A stretch of DNA of 64,000 bases from Sinorhizobium garamanticum (lineage in GTDB: Bacteria > Pseudomonadota > Alphaproteobacteria > Rhizobiales > Rhizobiaceae), in the NCBI RefSeq assembly GCF_029892065.1, contig NZ_CP120374.1, positions 1,612,001-1,676,000 on the forward strand. Direction: 5' to 3'. The translations under genes were made by a program, and so were the position numbers. Position 1 is the first letter of the stretch. Each line of letters starts with the position of its first letter. This document shows positions 25,345 through 33,773 of this stretch, one piece after another. Under the pieces are notes generated by a model. It searched no databases. It was not told where the DNA came from and saw nothing but the letters and a program-made list of their open reading frames with translations.

Positions 25345-26619
25345 TTATTGGATCTGTCCGCTGATCTCGGCGTCGATCGCTTTCAGGATCTCATCGGTCG
25401 GCGTGCCCTGCGTCAGCGCCGGCAATTGTGCGGTGACCGCGAGATCCGCCTCGTTGGTGAAGACGCCGTAGTTCACTGACGGCACCTTGGCGAGCCAGTC
25501 GGAGAAGTTCTGCCAGACCTTCTCGCCGCCGAAGAACGAGTCGGCTGCTTCGTAGGCTGCGCCGCGGCGGGCGGCGAGCAGCGAGCCAACCGCGCCGCGG
25601 TCCTGCAGGATCTTCTGGTAGAAATCGATGTCCTTGCCGTAGATCTCGTTCAGGAAGTCGATCGCTTCGGCCTTCTCTGCGGAACTTTCGAGTACGTACC
25701 AGCTCGATCCGCCGAGGTTCGAGGCATGAGTCGCGCCCTCGATCGAAAGCGCCGGAATCGGGACGACGCCCCATTTGCCGGCCTGGTCCGGTTGGGCCTT
25801 GACGGTGCCGGTGATCCAGACGCCGGCGACGACGGTGGCGACGTCGCCGGAAGTGAAGGTTCCTACCCAGTCGGACCAACCGTTGGCCGGCTTGTAGATG
25901 TTGGCGGACATGATCTTACCGACGGTCTCGAGCGTCGCCTTCAGCGCCGCATTGCCGGTGATGTTCGGCTTGCCTTCCTTGTCGAAATACCATTGCCCGG
26001 CCGACTGCATGATGACGCGGACAAGGCCGCCATCGTTCGGGTCGAGGCCAATCATCTTCTTGCCGGTCTTCGCCTCGACCTGCTGGCCGATCTCGATGAA
26101 GCGGTCCCAGGTGAGGTTCTGCATGTCTTCCGGCTTGAAGCCGGACTGCTCAAGGTAATCCTTGCGGTAGTAGAGCCCGGCGACGCCGGAATCGAAGGGC
26201 ATGCCGTAGACCTGGCCGTCGAGGGTCATCACTTCGACCTTGTAGGGGGCGAAGCCGGAATAATCGACGGTGCCGGAAAGGGGCGCGAAGGCGCCGGGGA
26301 AGGATTGGAGATATTTCTGCGCTCCGTAGTCCTCGATCAGAACGATGTCGGGCAGGGCGTCCGCAGTGCCGGAGGCAAGGCCCGTCTGAAGCTTCTGCTC
26401 GACGTCGGCCTTGGCGAAATCGACGACGTTGAAAGTGACGTCCGGATGAGTCTTCGTGTAGCGGGCGCCGGCCTCCTTCATGATCGCGACGTTGAAGTTC
26501 GGATCCCAGCACCAGATGGTGATTTCCTTTGCCTCCGCGGCAGTCACCGCCAGGAAGCTCACGCTCGCCAGTGCAAGGCCGGCAATGCGTGGCAGATAGG
26601 CACGCGCCAGATTGTCCAT
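25345..26619 (-). CDS. lacE: Periplasmic lactose/galactoside-binding protein
   Basis: A 424-residue extracellular solute-binding protein family 1 member. Signal peptide about 1-30 (IAGLALASVSFLAVTAAEAK), then the mature start KEITIWCWDPNFNVAIMKEAG, the usual opening of sugar-binding proteins of the CUT1 class. Tryptophan-rich ligand-site segments include NGWSDWVGTFTSGDVATVVAGVW. GGGAGGAAACA precedes the ATG. First gene of lacEFGZK; LacR lies immediately upstream on the same strand with a palindromic operator between them. Confidence 0.88.
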   Translation of the reverse strand: MDNLARAYLPRIAGLALASVSFLAVTAAEAKEITIWCWDPNFNVAIMKEAGARYTKTHPDVTFNVVDFAKADVEQKLQTGLASGTADALPDIVLIEDYGAQKYLQSFPGAFAPLSGTVDYSGFAPYKVEVMTLDGQVYGMPFDSGVAGLYYRKDYLEQSGFKPEDMQNLTWDRFIEIGQQVEAKTGKKMIGLDPNDGGLVRVIMQSAGQWYFDKEGKPNITGNAALKATLETVGKIMSANIYKPANGWSDWVGTFTSGDVATVVAGVWITGTVKAQPDQAGKWGVVPIPALSIEGATHASNLGGSSWYVLESSAEKAEAIDFLNEIYGKDIDFYQKILQDRGAVGSLLAARRGAAYEAADSFFGGEKVWQNFSDWLAKVPSVNYGVFTNEADLAVTAQLPALTQGTPTDEILKAIDAEISGQIQ

Positions 26620-26645
26620 TGTTTCCTCCCGGAATCTTGTGTTCC

Positions 26646-26669
26646 CCGAGACAGTCCTCCCTGTCTCGG
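26646..26669 (-). promoter_or_regulatory. Stem-loop in the lacE leader
   Basis: CCGAGACAG and CTGTCTCGG form a perfect 9-base-pair stem; on the transcript the six-base loop reads GGAGGA, a Shine-Dalgarno-like sequence lying 36 bases upstream of the lacE start, whose real ribosome site is separate. It may stabilise the 5' end or act as a ribosome standby site. Confidence 0.45.
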
Positions 26670-26710
26670 CGCGGAGTATTTCTCAAAATCGGGAACGACG
26701 CAATATTTTC

Positions 26711-26724
26711 AGTAAATTTTTACT
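26711..26724. promoter_or_regulatory. Candidate LacR operator upstream of lacE
   Basis: AGTAAATTTTTACT: two 6-base arms AGTAAA/TTTACT around TT. It lies between the lacR stop and the lacE start, about 92 bases upstream of the lacE ATG. A near-copy lies upstream of lacR at 27822-27835, as expected for a repressor controlling both the operon and itself. Confidence 0.6.
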
Positions 26725-26732
26725 TCGGTTTT

Positions 26733-27767
26733 TCACTCCGCCGCCGCGGCGGCTGGTGCCGGCGTGCTGCCGCGCCAGATGATCTCGGTTCCGAGAACCA
26801 CCTTTTTGGCGATCTCGCGCCCCGAAAGGCGCTCAAGAAGCAGGTCGACCGCCGTCTCGCCGATCAATTCCGCCGGGATCTTCACGGTGGACAGCGGAGG
26901 ACCCAGGAACTGGGCGACGGGAATGTCGTTGAAACTCGCTACGGCTATGTCCTGCGGGATCCTGAGGCCCATCTCGTGGATCGCCCTGTAGGCGCCAAGG
27001 GCCATGTTGTCGTTGCATGTGATCAGGATTGTCGGCGGATTGGGCTTCGTCAGCATCGCCTTGGCGAGCGTATAGCCGCTGTCCGGTGTCATTCGCTCGA
27101 CCATGCACAATTCCGGATCATAGAGCCCGGCCTTGGTCATCCAATCGATGTAGGTGCGGCAGCGACGTTCCGCATGGATGTTGTCGGGGCCGTAGAAGGC
27201 GTCGATCCAGCCGATAAAGCCGATGCGGCGATAGCCCATGCCGTGGATGGCTGCCAGCAGCCGGCTCATGGCGAGGGAAACGTCGCTCAGCACGGCGTCG
27301 TCCACGTCTCCGGCAGGCGCATAATCGGCGAACACCAGGTGCCGGCTATGGCGGCGCAGCCATTCGAGCTCGTCGCCATAGTAGTGGCCAACTGCCACCA
27401 CGCCCGAGGCTCCCTCCAGCATTGCCGCTTCGGGCGCGCTCCCGGTCAGGAAGACCTTGACGACCTCGCTTTTCAGCGCCTGACAGCGGCTTTCGATGCC
27501 GAGCCTGACGCCGACATAATAGGGATCGGCGAGTTCCTGGGCAGGGTCGAGGAAATGCACGAGCGCGATCTTCAGCCCGGCGCCGACGGCTTGAGCCGCA
27601 GCGCGGATGCGGTTGCGCGGTGTAGCATAGTTGAGGGCCTCGGCCGTCTCGATGATTGCCTGGCGCTTCTTCGTGGAGATCGATAGCGTCGGATCGTAGT
27701 TCAAGACGCGCGAGACGGTCGCCGACGAGACGCCGACGGCCGATGCGATTTCCTTGATTGTCACCAT
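26733..27767 (-). CDS. lacR: LacI-family repressor of the lac operon
   Basis: A 344-residue LacI-type regulator: helix-turn-helix ITIKEIASAVGVSSATVSRVL (about 2-22) followed by an effector domain with LKIALVHFLDPAQELADPYYVG and the C-terminal IAVASFNDIPVAQFLGPPLSTVKIP. The alanine-rich tail is unremarkable. It sits 113 bases upstream of lacE in the same direction. S. meliloti lacR occupies the same place and represses lac genes; here the role is inferred from that and from the paired palindromes at 26711 and 27822. Confidence 0.88.
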   Translation of the reverse strand: MVTIKEIASAVGVSSATVSRVLNYDPTLSISTKKRQAIIETAEALNYATPRNRIRAAAQAVGAGLKIALVHFLDPAQELADPYYVGVRLGIESRCQALKSEVVKVFLTGSAPEAAMLEGASGVVAVGHYYGDELEWLRRHSRHLVFADYAPAGDVDDAVLSDVSLAMSRLLAAIHGMGYRRIGFIGWIDAFYGPDNIHAERRCRTYIDWMTKAGLYDPELCMVERMTPDSGYTLAKAMLTKPNPPTILITCNDNMALGAYRAIHEMGLRIPQDIAVASFNDIPVAQFLGPPLSTVKIPAELIGETAVDLLLERLSGREIAKKVVLGTEIIWRGSTPAPAAAAAE

Positions 27768-27821
27768 TCTCTTACGTCCCGCCTGTCAGCCGCGCGCTGC
27801 TTTTGCTTTGCTCATCCGTTT

Positions 27822-27835
27822 AGTAAATTTTTATC
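27822..27835. promoter_or_regulatory. Second candidate LacR operator (autoregulation)
   Basis: AGTAAATTTTTATC, identical to the lacE-side palindrome in 12 of 14 positions, one arm slightly diverged. It lies 55 bases upstream of the lacR start. Confidence 0.5.
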
Positions 27836-27844
27836 GCTGCTTTT

Positions 27845-28774
27845 TCAATCGCAAGCAGCAGCGAGCGTGGTCACAGACTCACTTACCTTCCTTGCGGGCA
27901 CGCTCGCATACATGCCGGTGGTGCGGAACTCAGTCGGACTTGCGCCGAAGACGCGGCGGAACACCTTGGCGAAATAATTGGGGTCCTCGAAGCCCGACAG
28001 GATCGCGACCTCCTTGACCGGCAGGTCCGCGGTCTTGGTGAGCAGCTTCACCGCCCGCTGCAGCCGCTTCTGCAGTACGAATTCGGCCGGTGGCATGCCC
28101 TCGCTCGCCGCGAAGACGCGCGAGAAATGCGCCCGGCTGAGGCCCGAGACTCTTGCCAGTTCCTCGACCGGCAGCGGCTTTTCGAGGTTCGCCATGATGT
28201 GATCGATGACATGATGCATCGTCCGGTATTCCTGACTGAAGACCGGGTGCGACCCGAAAACGTCGTCATAGAGCGCCATCGCCGCCTCGTAGGCGATCGC
28301 CGAGGCGCGGCCCGGCGTCTCGCCGCCGCTAATGAGCCGCAGGCTGCAATCGGCGAGATGCTCGATCGTTTTGGGCTGCAGCTTCAACACCGGGCCCGTC
28401 ACCGCCAGGATGGCGCGATGGATGCGCAGCGCCTCCTCGCCGTTCATCGATATCCAGAAGAACTCCCAGCGGCCGCCGTCCTCCAGCCAGTAGCGGTGAT
28501 TGTGCGGCACGAGCAGGAGCAGCGTCTCGCCTTCGCGCAAACGATAGGTGCGGTTTTCGTAGCGCAGGTTGCCGGCGCCGCCGATCGTGTGCTGCAGCAC
28601 GGTGAACGGCGTCTGGCCGCGCTTGCGTCCGTCCCAATTGTAGGTCGCGTCGGTCCGGATCTCATAGCCGGTGCTGGTCGGCATGGTGTGCAGGCTCTGT
28701 CTTCCCCGCGGCAGCGAAACGGTCCGCATCACCGGGCCGCGGTCGATCAAATCTTGCAGCACAGAATTACCCAT
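27845..28774 (-). CDS. agpT: AraC-family activator of alpha-galactoside genes
   Basis: A 309-residue regulator. The N-terminal cupin-like effector domain (about 20-130, with FTVLQHTIGGAGNLRYENRTYRLREGETLLLLVPHNHRYW) is followed by two helix-turn-helix units at about 195-290: LPVEELARVSGLSRAHFSRVFAASEGMPPAEFVLQKRLQRA and LPVKEVAILSGFEDPNYFAKVFRRVFGASPTEFR. AgpT activates the adjacent agp operon in S. meliloti in response to alpha-galactosides; the divergent position here matches. The name rests on recalled gene order. Confidence 0.85.
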   Translation of the reverse strand: MGNSVLQDLIDRGPVMRTVSLPRGRQSLHTMPTSTGYEIRTDATYNWDGRKRGQTPFTVLQHTIGGAGNLRYENRTYRLREGETLLLLVPHNHRYWLEDGGRWEFFWISMNGEEALRIHRAILAVTGPVLKLQPKTIEHLADCSLRLISGGETPGRASAIAYEAAMALYDDVFGSHPVFSQEYRTMHHVIDHIMANLEKPLPVEELARVSGLSRAHFSRVFAASEGMPPAEFVLQKRLQRAVKLLTKTADLPVKEVAILSGFEDPNYFAKVFRRVFGASPTEFRTTGMYASVPARKVSESVTTLAAACD

Positions 28775-28902
28775 GAAAGCACAATACCTCTCTAGTCGCG
28801 CGGTCGATTATACACATAATGACCGCAGACCGCGCAAGACGGCCACTTTTCTGTAGCGGGAAAGGGCCTGCGAGAGGAGGGGTCGCGCTTTGCGATCAGC
28901 GT

Positions 28903-28917
28903 CAATTCGATGAATTG
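28903..28917. promoter_or_regulatory. Palindrome in the agpT-agaL1 divergent spacer
   Basis: CAATTC-GAT-GAATTG is a perfect 6+6 inverted repeat about 52 bases upstream of agaL1. It may be a regulator site for the agp promoter. AraC proteins more often use direct repeats, so the assignment is weak. Confidence 0.35.
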
Positions 28918-28968
28918 ATTTTACCCTTATAGCGCGAATGCCGCAGGACGAGGAGGAACGAGACGACC

Positions 28969-30435
28969 ATGAGCCGCTTCAAGATCGCCATTATCGGTGC
29001 CGGCAGCATCGGCTTCACGAAGAAGCTTTTCACCGACATTCTTTCCGTGCCGGAGCTCCAGGACGTCGAATTCGCGCTGACCGATCTCAGCGAACACAAC
29101 CTCGGCATGATCAAGACGATCCTCGACCGGATCGTCGAGGCGAACAGCCTGCCGACGCGGGTGACCGCCACCACCGATCGCCGCAAGGCGCTCGAGGGCG
29201 CGCGCTACATCATCAGCTGCGTTCGGGTGGGCGGGCTCGGCGCCTATGCCGACGACATTCGCATTCCGCTGAAATACGGCGTCGACCAGTGCGTCGGCGA
29301 TACCATCTGCGCCGGCGGTATTCTCTACGGCCAGCGCAACATTCCTGTCATCCTCGACTTCTGCAAGGATATCCGCGAGGTGGCCGAGCCGGGCGCCAAA
29401 TTCCTGAACTATGCCAACCCGATGGCGATGAACACCTGGGCCGCGATCGAATACGGCAAGGTCGACACGGTCGGCCTATGCCACGGCGTCCAGCACGGGG
29501 CCGAACAGATTGCCGAGATCCTTGGTGCCAAGGAGGGCGAGCTCGACTATATCTGCTCGGGCATCAACCATCAGACCTGGTTCATCGACGTGCGCCTCAA
29601 CGGCCGCAAGGTGGGCAAGGACGAGCTCGTCGCCGCTTTCGAGGCCCATCCGGTCTTCTCGAAGCAGGAAAAGCTGCGGATCGACGTGCTGAAGCGTTTC
29701 GGCGTCTATTCGACGGAAAGCAACGGTCATCTCTCCGAATATCTGCCCTGGTACCGCAAGCGTCCGGACGAGATCACCAAATGGATCGACATGTCGGACT
29801 GGATCCATGGCGAGACAGGCGGTTATCTGCGTTATTCGACCGAGACCCGCAACTGGTTCGAAACGGAGTATCCGCAGCTCCTGGCGGCTGCCGGCAAGCC
29901 GATCGATCCGGCGAAACGTTCGAACGAGCATGCGAGCCATATCCTCGAAGCGCTCGAGACGGGCCGGGTCTATCGCGGTCACTTCAACGTCAAGAACAAC
30001 GGCGTCATCACCAACCTGCCGGCGGATGCGATCATCGAATCGCCCGGCTTCGTCGATCGCTTCGGCATCAACATGGTTTCGGGCATCACGCTGCCGGAGG
30101 CTTGCGCGGCGACCTGCATCTCGTCGATCAATGTCCAGCGCATGTCCGTCCATGCGGCGATTTCCGGCGACATTGAGCTTCTGAAGCTCGCGGTGCTGCA
30201 CGATCCGCTGGTCGGCGCCATCTGCACGCCGGAGGAGGTGTGGCAGATGGTCGACGAGATGGTGGTTGCCCAGGCCGAATGGCTGCCGCAATACGCCCAC
30301 GCGATTGATGCGGCGAAGGAAAGACTCGCCCGCGCGACCGTCAAGACCCGCGACTGGAAGGGTGCGGCGCGCCGCGAGGTGCGTTCGATCGAGGAGATCC
30401 GTCAGGAGAAGGAAGCGATGCGCGCCGCCGGCTGA
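28969..30435 (+). CDS. agaL1: Alpha-galactosidase, glycoside hydrolase family 4 (first copy)
   Basis: A 488-residue cytoplasmic GH4 enzyme, which cleaves alpha-galactosides such as melibiose or raffinose by an NAD- and Mn-dependent redox-elimination mechanism. The NAD-binding fold starts at FKIAIIGAGSIGFTKKL; the substrate/metal motifs are NYANPMAMNTW (N150) and CHGVQ (C171, H172). Rhizobial melA-type enzymes are about 455-490 residues. It opens the agp operon; AGGAGGAAC precedes the ATG. A paralogue, agaL2, closes the operon. GH4 also holds alpha-glucosidases and glucuronidases, but this context supports alpha-galactosidase. Confidence 0.9.
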   Translation: MSRFKIAIIGAGSIGFTKKLFTDILSVPELQDVEFALTDLSEHNLGMIKTILDRIVEANSLPTRVTATTDRRKALEGARYIISCVRVGGLGAYADDIRIPLKYGVDQCVGDTICAGGILYGQRNIPVILDFCKDIREVAEPGAKFLNYANPMAMNTWAAIEYGKVDTVGLCHGVQHGAEQIAEILGAKEGELDYICSGINHQTWFIDVRLNGRKVGKDELVAAFEAHPVFSKQEKLRIDVLKRFGVYSTESNGHLSEYLPWYRKRPDEITKWIDMSDWIHGETGGYLRYSTETRNWFETEYPQLLAAAGKPIDPAKRSNEHASHILEALETGRVYRGHFNVKNNGVITNLPADAIIESPGFVDRFGINMVSGITLPEACAATCISSINVQRMSVHAAISGDIELLKLAVLHDPLVGAICTPEEVWQMVDEMVVAQAEWLPQYAHAIDAAKERLARATVKTRDWKGAARREVRSIEEIRQEKEAMRAAG

Positions 30436-30560
30436 TCGGCGGTCGCGTCCGGCATCTGCGTGAGGAGACGCGGCAGCCGCCCGGCGTTCGCCGCCGGTGA
30501 GAGTTAGGAGGAGCGCCACCCGTCCCGGCGTGGCGATCAGTGGAGGGAGAACCAGAGGCA

Positions 30561-32642
30561 ATGAAAACGTACCGACTGAAAACAACGACCGCCCTGCTGG
30601 TCGGCATATCCGCATTTGCCGTGCAGGCCGTCGCATCCGAGCCGACTGTCGTGCCCGAGCAGCCGCCGTTTCCGGCGCAGGGCAAGATCACCTATGTGCC
30701 GCGCGACGCGCTTATCGAATTCAAGGCGCTGCCGGAATATCACGAGCCGGACTGGGTCACGGAGAAATTCGTCAAGGCCGGCAAGCTGCCGCCGGTTGCC
30801 GAGCGGCTGCCGAAGGAGCCGATGGTCTTCAAGACCGGCAACATGCCCGACGGCGTCGGCGTTTATGGCGACGTACTCCGCCACGTCATCGGCGGCCGGC
30901 CGGAAGGCTGGAACTACAGCGCCGGCCAGACTCAGGGCTGGGGCGGCATCGACATCGGCATGTCCGAGTGCCTGACGCGCACGGCACCGCTCTACCAGGT
31001 CGAAGCTGCCGACGTGGAGCCCCTGCCGAACCTTGCGAGAAGTTGGGAGTGGTCCGAGGACGGCCACAAGCTCACCATGCATCTTGTCGAGGGCGCGAAG
31101 TGGTCGGATGGCGATCCCTTCGACGCGGAGGACGTGATGTTCTACTGGAACGACAACGTCGTCGATCCCAACGTTTCGCCGCTGAACGGCGCGACTCCCG
31201 AGACCTTCGGTGTTGGAACCACGCTCAAGCAGATCGACAAATACACGGTCGAATGGACCTTCAAGGAGGCTTTTCCGCGCCAGCATCTCTATGCCATGGC
31301 CTACGGCACCTTCTGCCCCGGTCCGTCGCATATCCTGAAGACCAAGCATCCGAAATACGCCGGCACGACCTATGACCAGTACAAGAACGGCTTTCCGGCG
31401 GAATACCTGAATATTCCGGTGATGGGCGCCTGGGTTCCGGTCGCCTACCGGGCGGACGACATCATCGTGCTGCGCCGCAATCCCTACTACTGGAAGGTGG
31501 ATGAAGCCGGCAACCAGCTGCCTTACCTCAACGAGCTACACTACAAGCTGTCGACCTGGGCCGACCGCGACGTGCAGGCGATTGCCGGTTCGGGCGATTT
31601 CTCGAACCTGGAACAACCGGAGAATTTCGTCGAGTCGCTGAAACGTGCGGCCGATGAAGCGGCGCCTGCGCGGCTCGCCTTCGGTCCCCGTGTCATCGGC
31701 TACAATCTGCGCATGAACTTCTCGGCCAATGGCTGGGGCGAACCGGATGCGCGGGCCCAGGCGGTGCGCGAGCTCAACCGCAATCTCGACTTCCGCAAGG
31801 CCGTCACCATGGCGATCGACCGCAAGAGGCTCGGCGAAGCTCTGGTCAAGGGGCCGTTCACGGCGATCTATCCGGGCGGACTTTCCTCCGGCACGAGCTT
31901 CTACGACCGCCAGTCGACGATCTACTATCCCTTCGACCTCGACGGCGCCAAGGCGCTGCTCGAAAAGGCCGGGCTCAAGGACACGGACGGCAACGGCTTC
32001 GTCAACTTCCCCGAAGGAACCGCCGGCGGTGGGGATGTGCAAATCGTCATGCTCGTCAACTCCGACTACGGTACCGACCGCAACCTCGCCGAGGGCCTGA
32101 TCGGCCAGATGGAGCAGCTCGGCCTCAAGGTCGTTATCAATGCCGTCGACGGCACCAAGCGCGACGCGACGCAATATGCCGGCAAGTTCGACTGGCTCAT
32201 CCGCCGCAACGACCAGGAGTTGACGTCGGTGGTGCAGAACACGACGCAGCTTGCGCCGACCGGTCCTCGCACCAGCTGGCACCACCGGGCTCCTGAAAGC
32301 GGCGCCGTCGATCTGATGCCCTACGAGCAGGAACTCGTCGATCTCGTCAACAAGTTCATCGCCAGCAACGACAATGACGAGCGGGCGGCGCTGATGAAGC
32401 AGTATCAGAAGACCGCGACGACCAATGTCGATACGGTCGGTCTGACGGAATACCCGGGTGCGCTGATCATCAACAAGCGCTTCTCGAACATTCCGACCGG
32501 TGCACCGATCTTCATGTTCAACTGGGCCGAAGATACGATCATCCGCGAGCGGGTCTTCGTCGCGGCCGACAAGCAGGGCGATTACGAGCTTTATCCGCAG
32601 CAGCTTCCCGGCAAGCCCGGCGATAGCGGCCCGAGCAACTGA
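30561..32642 (+). CDS. agpA: Periplasmic alpha-galactoside-binding protein
   Basis: A 693-residue substrate-binding protein of the peptide/nickel family 5 (SBP_bac_5), unusually large and of the class used for oligosaccharides in this operon. Signal peptide about 1-26 (TTALLVGISAFAVQAVAS). The family signature region reads LPNLARSWEWSEDGHKLTMHLVEGAKWSDGDPFDAEDVMFYW (about 160-200), and LDFRKAVTMAIDRKRLGEAL is typical of the hinge-proximal part. AgpA is required for melibiose and raffinose uptake in S. meliloti. ATG 30561 follows an AGAGG; the in-frame upstream codons are rejected because they precede the signal peptide. Confidence 0.9.
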   Translation: MKTYRLKTTTALLVGISAFAVQAVASEPTVVPEQPPFPAQGKITYVPRDALIEFKALPEYHEPDWVTEKFVKAGKLPPVAERLPKEPMVFKTGNMPDGVGVYGDVLRHVIGGRPEGWNYSAGQTQGWGGIDIGMSECLTRTAPLYQVEAADVEPLPNLARSWEWSEDGHKLTMHLVEGAKWSDGDPFDAEDVMFYWNDNVVDPNVSPLNGATPETFGVGTTLKQIDKYTVEWTFKEAFPRQHLYAMAYGTFCPGPSHILKTKHPKYAGTTYDQYKNGFPAEYLNIPVMGAWVPVAYRADDIIVLRRNPYYWKVDEAGNQLPYLNELHYKLSTWADRDVQAIAGSGDFSNLEQPENFVESLKRAADEAAPARLAFGPRVIGYNLRMNFSANGWGEPDARAQAVRELNRNLDFRKAVTMAIDRKRLGEALVKGPFTAIYPGGLSSGTSFYDRQSTIYYPFDLDGAKALLEKAGLKDTDGNGFVNFPEGTAGGGDVQIVMLVNSDYGTDRNLAEGLIGQMEQLGLKVVINAVDGTKRDATQYAGKFDWLIRRNDQELTSVVQNTTQLAPTGPRTSWHHRAPESGAVDLMPYEQELVDLVNKFIASNDNDERAALMKQYQKTATTNVDTVGLTEYPGALIINKRFSNIPTGAPIFMFNWAEDTIIRERVFVAADKQGDYELYPQQLPGKPGDSGPSN

Positions 32643-32651
32643 GCCCCGAAC

Positions 32652-32687
32652 CACCCTTCCGGCTTCCGTAGTGAAGCCGGAAGGGTG
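32652..32687 (+). terminator. Intercistronic hairpin between agpA and agpB
   Basis: CACCCTTCCGGCTTC and GAAGCCGGAAGGGTG form a perfect 15-base-pair stem with a 6-base loop immediately after the agpA stop, without a T-run. It probably protects the agpA message or reduces expression of the permease genes; full termination would isolate agpBCD. Confidence 0.75.
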
Positions 32688-32759
32688 AGCGTCCTCTCAA
32701 TGCGCCCGGGAGGCCGGAAACACCGGCGTCCCGCGCGAAGAACGACAGAAGGAAACGGC

Positions 32760-33773
32760 ATGTTCAGGTTTCTGCTTGTCCGCATCGCCTCTGCCATTCC
32801 GGTACTGCTTGTGCTCAGCGTGGCGACCTTTGCCATCATCCAGGCGCCGCCCGGCGACTACAGCGACTACATCCGCTCGCAGCTCATCAATCAGGGCGGA
32901 GCCTCCTTCGAGGAAGCCGACGCGCAGGCAAAGGCCTATAGCAAGGAGCACGGCCTCGATAAGCCGCTGCCGATCCAATACGTCAACTGGATGACCGGGA
33001 TTATCACGCGCGGCGATTTCGGCCACAGCCTCTATTACAACAAGCCGGTTGCCGACGTCGTCGGCGAGCGCCTGCCACGAACCCTGGCGTTGGCGCTGGT
33101 GTGCCACCTTCTGGCATCGGTCATCGGCATATCCTTCGGCGTCCTTGCCGCGACGCGGCAATATTCCTGGGTCGATAGCCTGCTTTCGACCGTGTCGTTT
33201 CTCGGCATGACGGTGCCGCGCTTCCTGATGGCGCTGATCATCGTCTATGTCCTCGTCTTCCATTTCAATGTCAGCGAGATCAACAGCTTCCATTCCGCCC
33301 GCTACGGCGGCGCGCCCTGGTCGTGGGACAAGTTCGTCGATCTGGTGAAGCATGTCTGGCCGGTCGTCGCGATCGCCACCTTCGGCGGCCTCGCCTACAA
33401 TATGCGCGTCATGCGCGGCAATCTGCTCGACACGCTGAACGCGCAATATGTCGAGACGGCGCGCGCCAAGGGGCTCAGCGAAGGCGCGGTGGTCATGCGG
33501 CACGCCGTCCCCAACGCGCTGCATCCGCTGATCATGTACCAGGGTGTCGTGCTTCCCTACATGCTGACCGGCGAGATCGAAACGGCGATCATCTTCGCGC
33601 TGCCGACCGTCGGCCCGGCGATCGTCGGCTCCATGTGGGTAGGCGACGTCTATGTGACCGCGACCTTCATGCTCGTCCTGTCGGCAACCCTGATCGTCGG
33701 CAACATCATCGCCGACCTGCTGCTTGCCGCCCTCGATCCGAGGGTTCGCATGGGAGGGGGGGCTTACGCATGA
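32760..33773 (+). CDS. agpB: Alpha-galactoside ABC transporter permease (DppB type)
   Basis: A 337-residue inner-membrane permease starting MFRFLLVRIASAIPVLLVLSV, the classical DppB/OppB N-terminus. About six membrane segments; the conserved cytoplasmic loop reads YVETARAKGLSEGAVVMRHAVPNAL and contacts the fused ATPase AgpD. The ATG at 32760 is preceded by AGAAGGAAACGGC. The start codon of agpC overlaps its stop (ATGA). Confidence 0.9.
   Translation: MFRFLLVRIASAIPVLLVLSVATFAIIQAPPGDYSDYIRSQLINQGGASFEEADAQAKAYSKEHGLDKPLPIQYVNWMTGIITRGDFGHSLYYNKPVADVVGERLPRTLALALVCHLLASVIGISFGVLAATRQYSWVDSLLSTVSFLGMTVPRFLMALIIVYVLVFHFNVSEINSFHSARYGGAPWSWDKFVDLVKHVWPVVAIATFGGLAYNMRVMRGNLLDTLNAQYVETARAKGLSEGAVVMRHAVPNALHPLIMYQGVVLPYMLTGEIETAIIFALPTVGPAIVGSMWVGDVYVTATFMLVLSATLIVGNIIADLLLAALDPRVRMGGGAYA

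Noticed and set aside
28969-30435. 6-phospho-alpha-glucosidase as the function of the first GH4 gene
   Set aside because: That activity needs a phosphotransferase-imported substrate; this gene heads an ABC operon matching the alpha-galactoside system.
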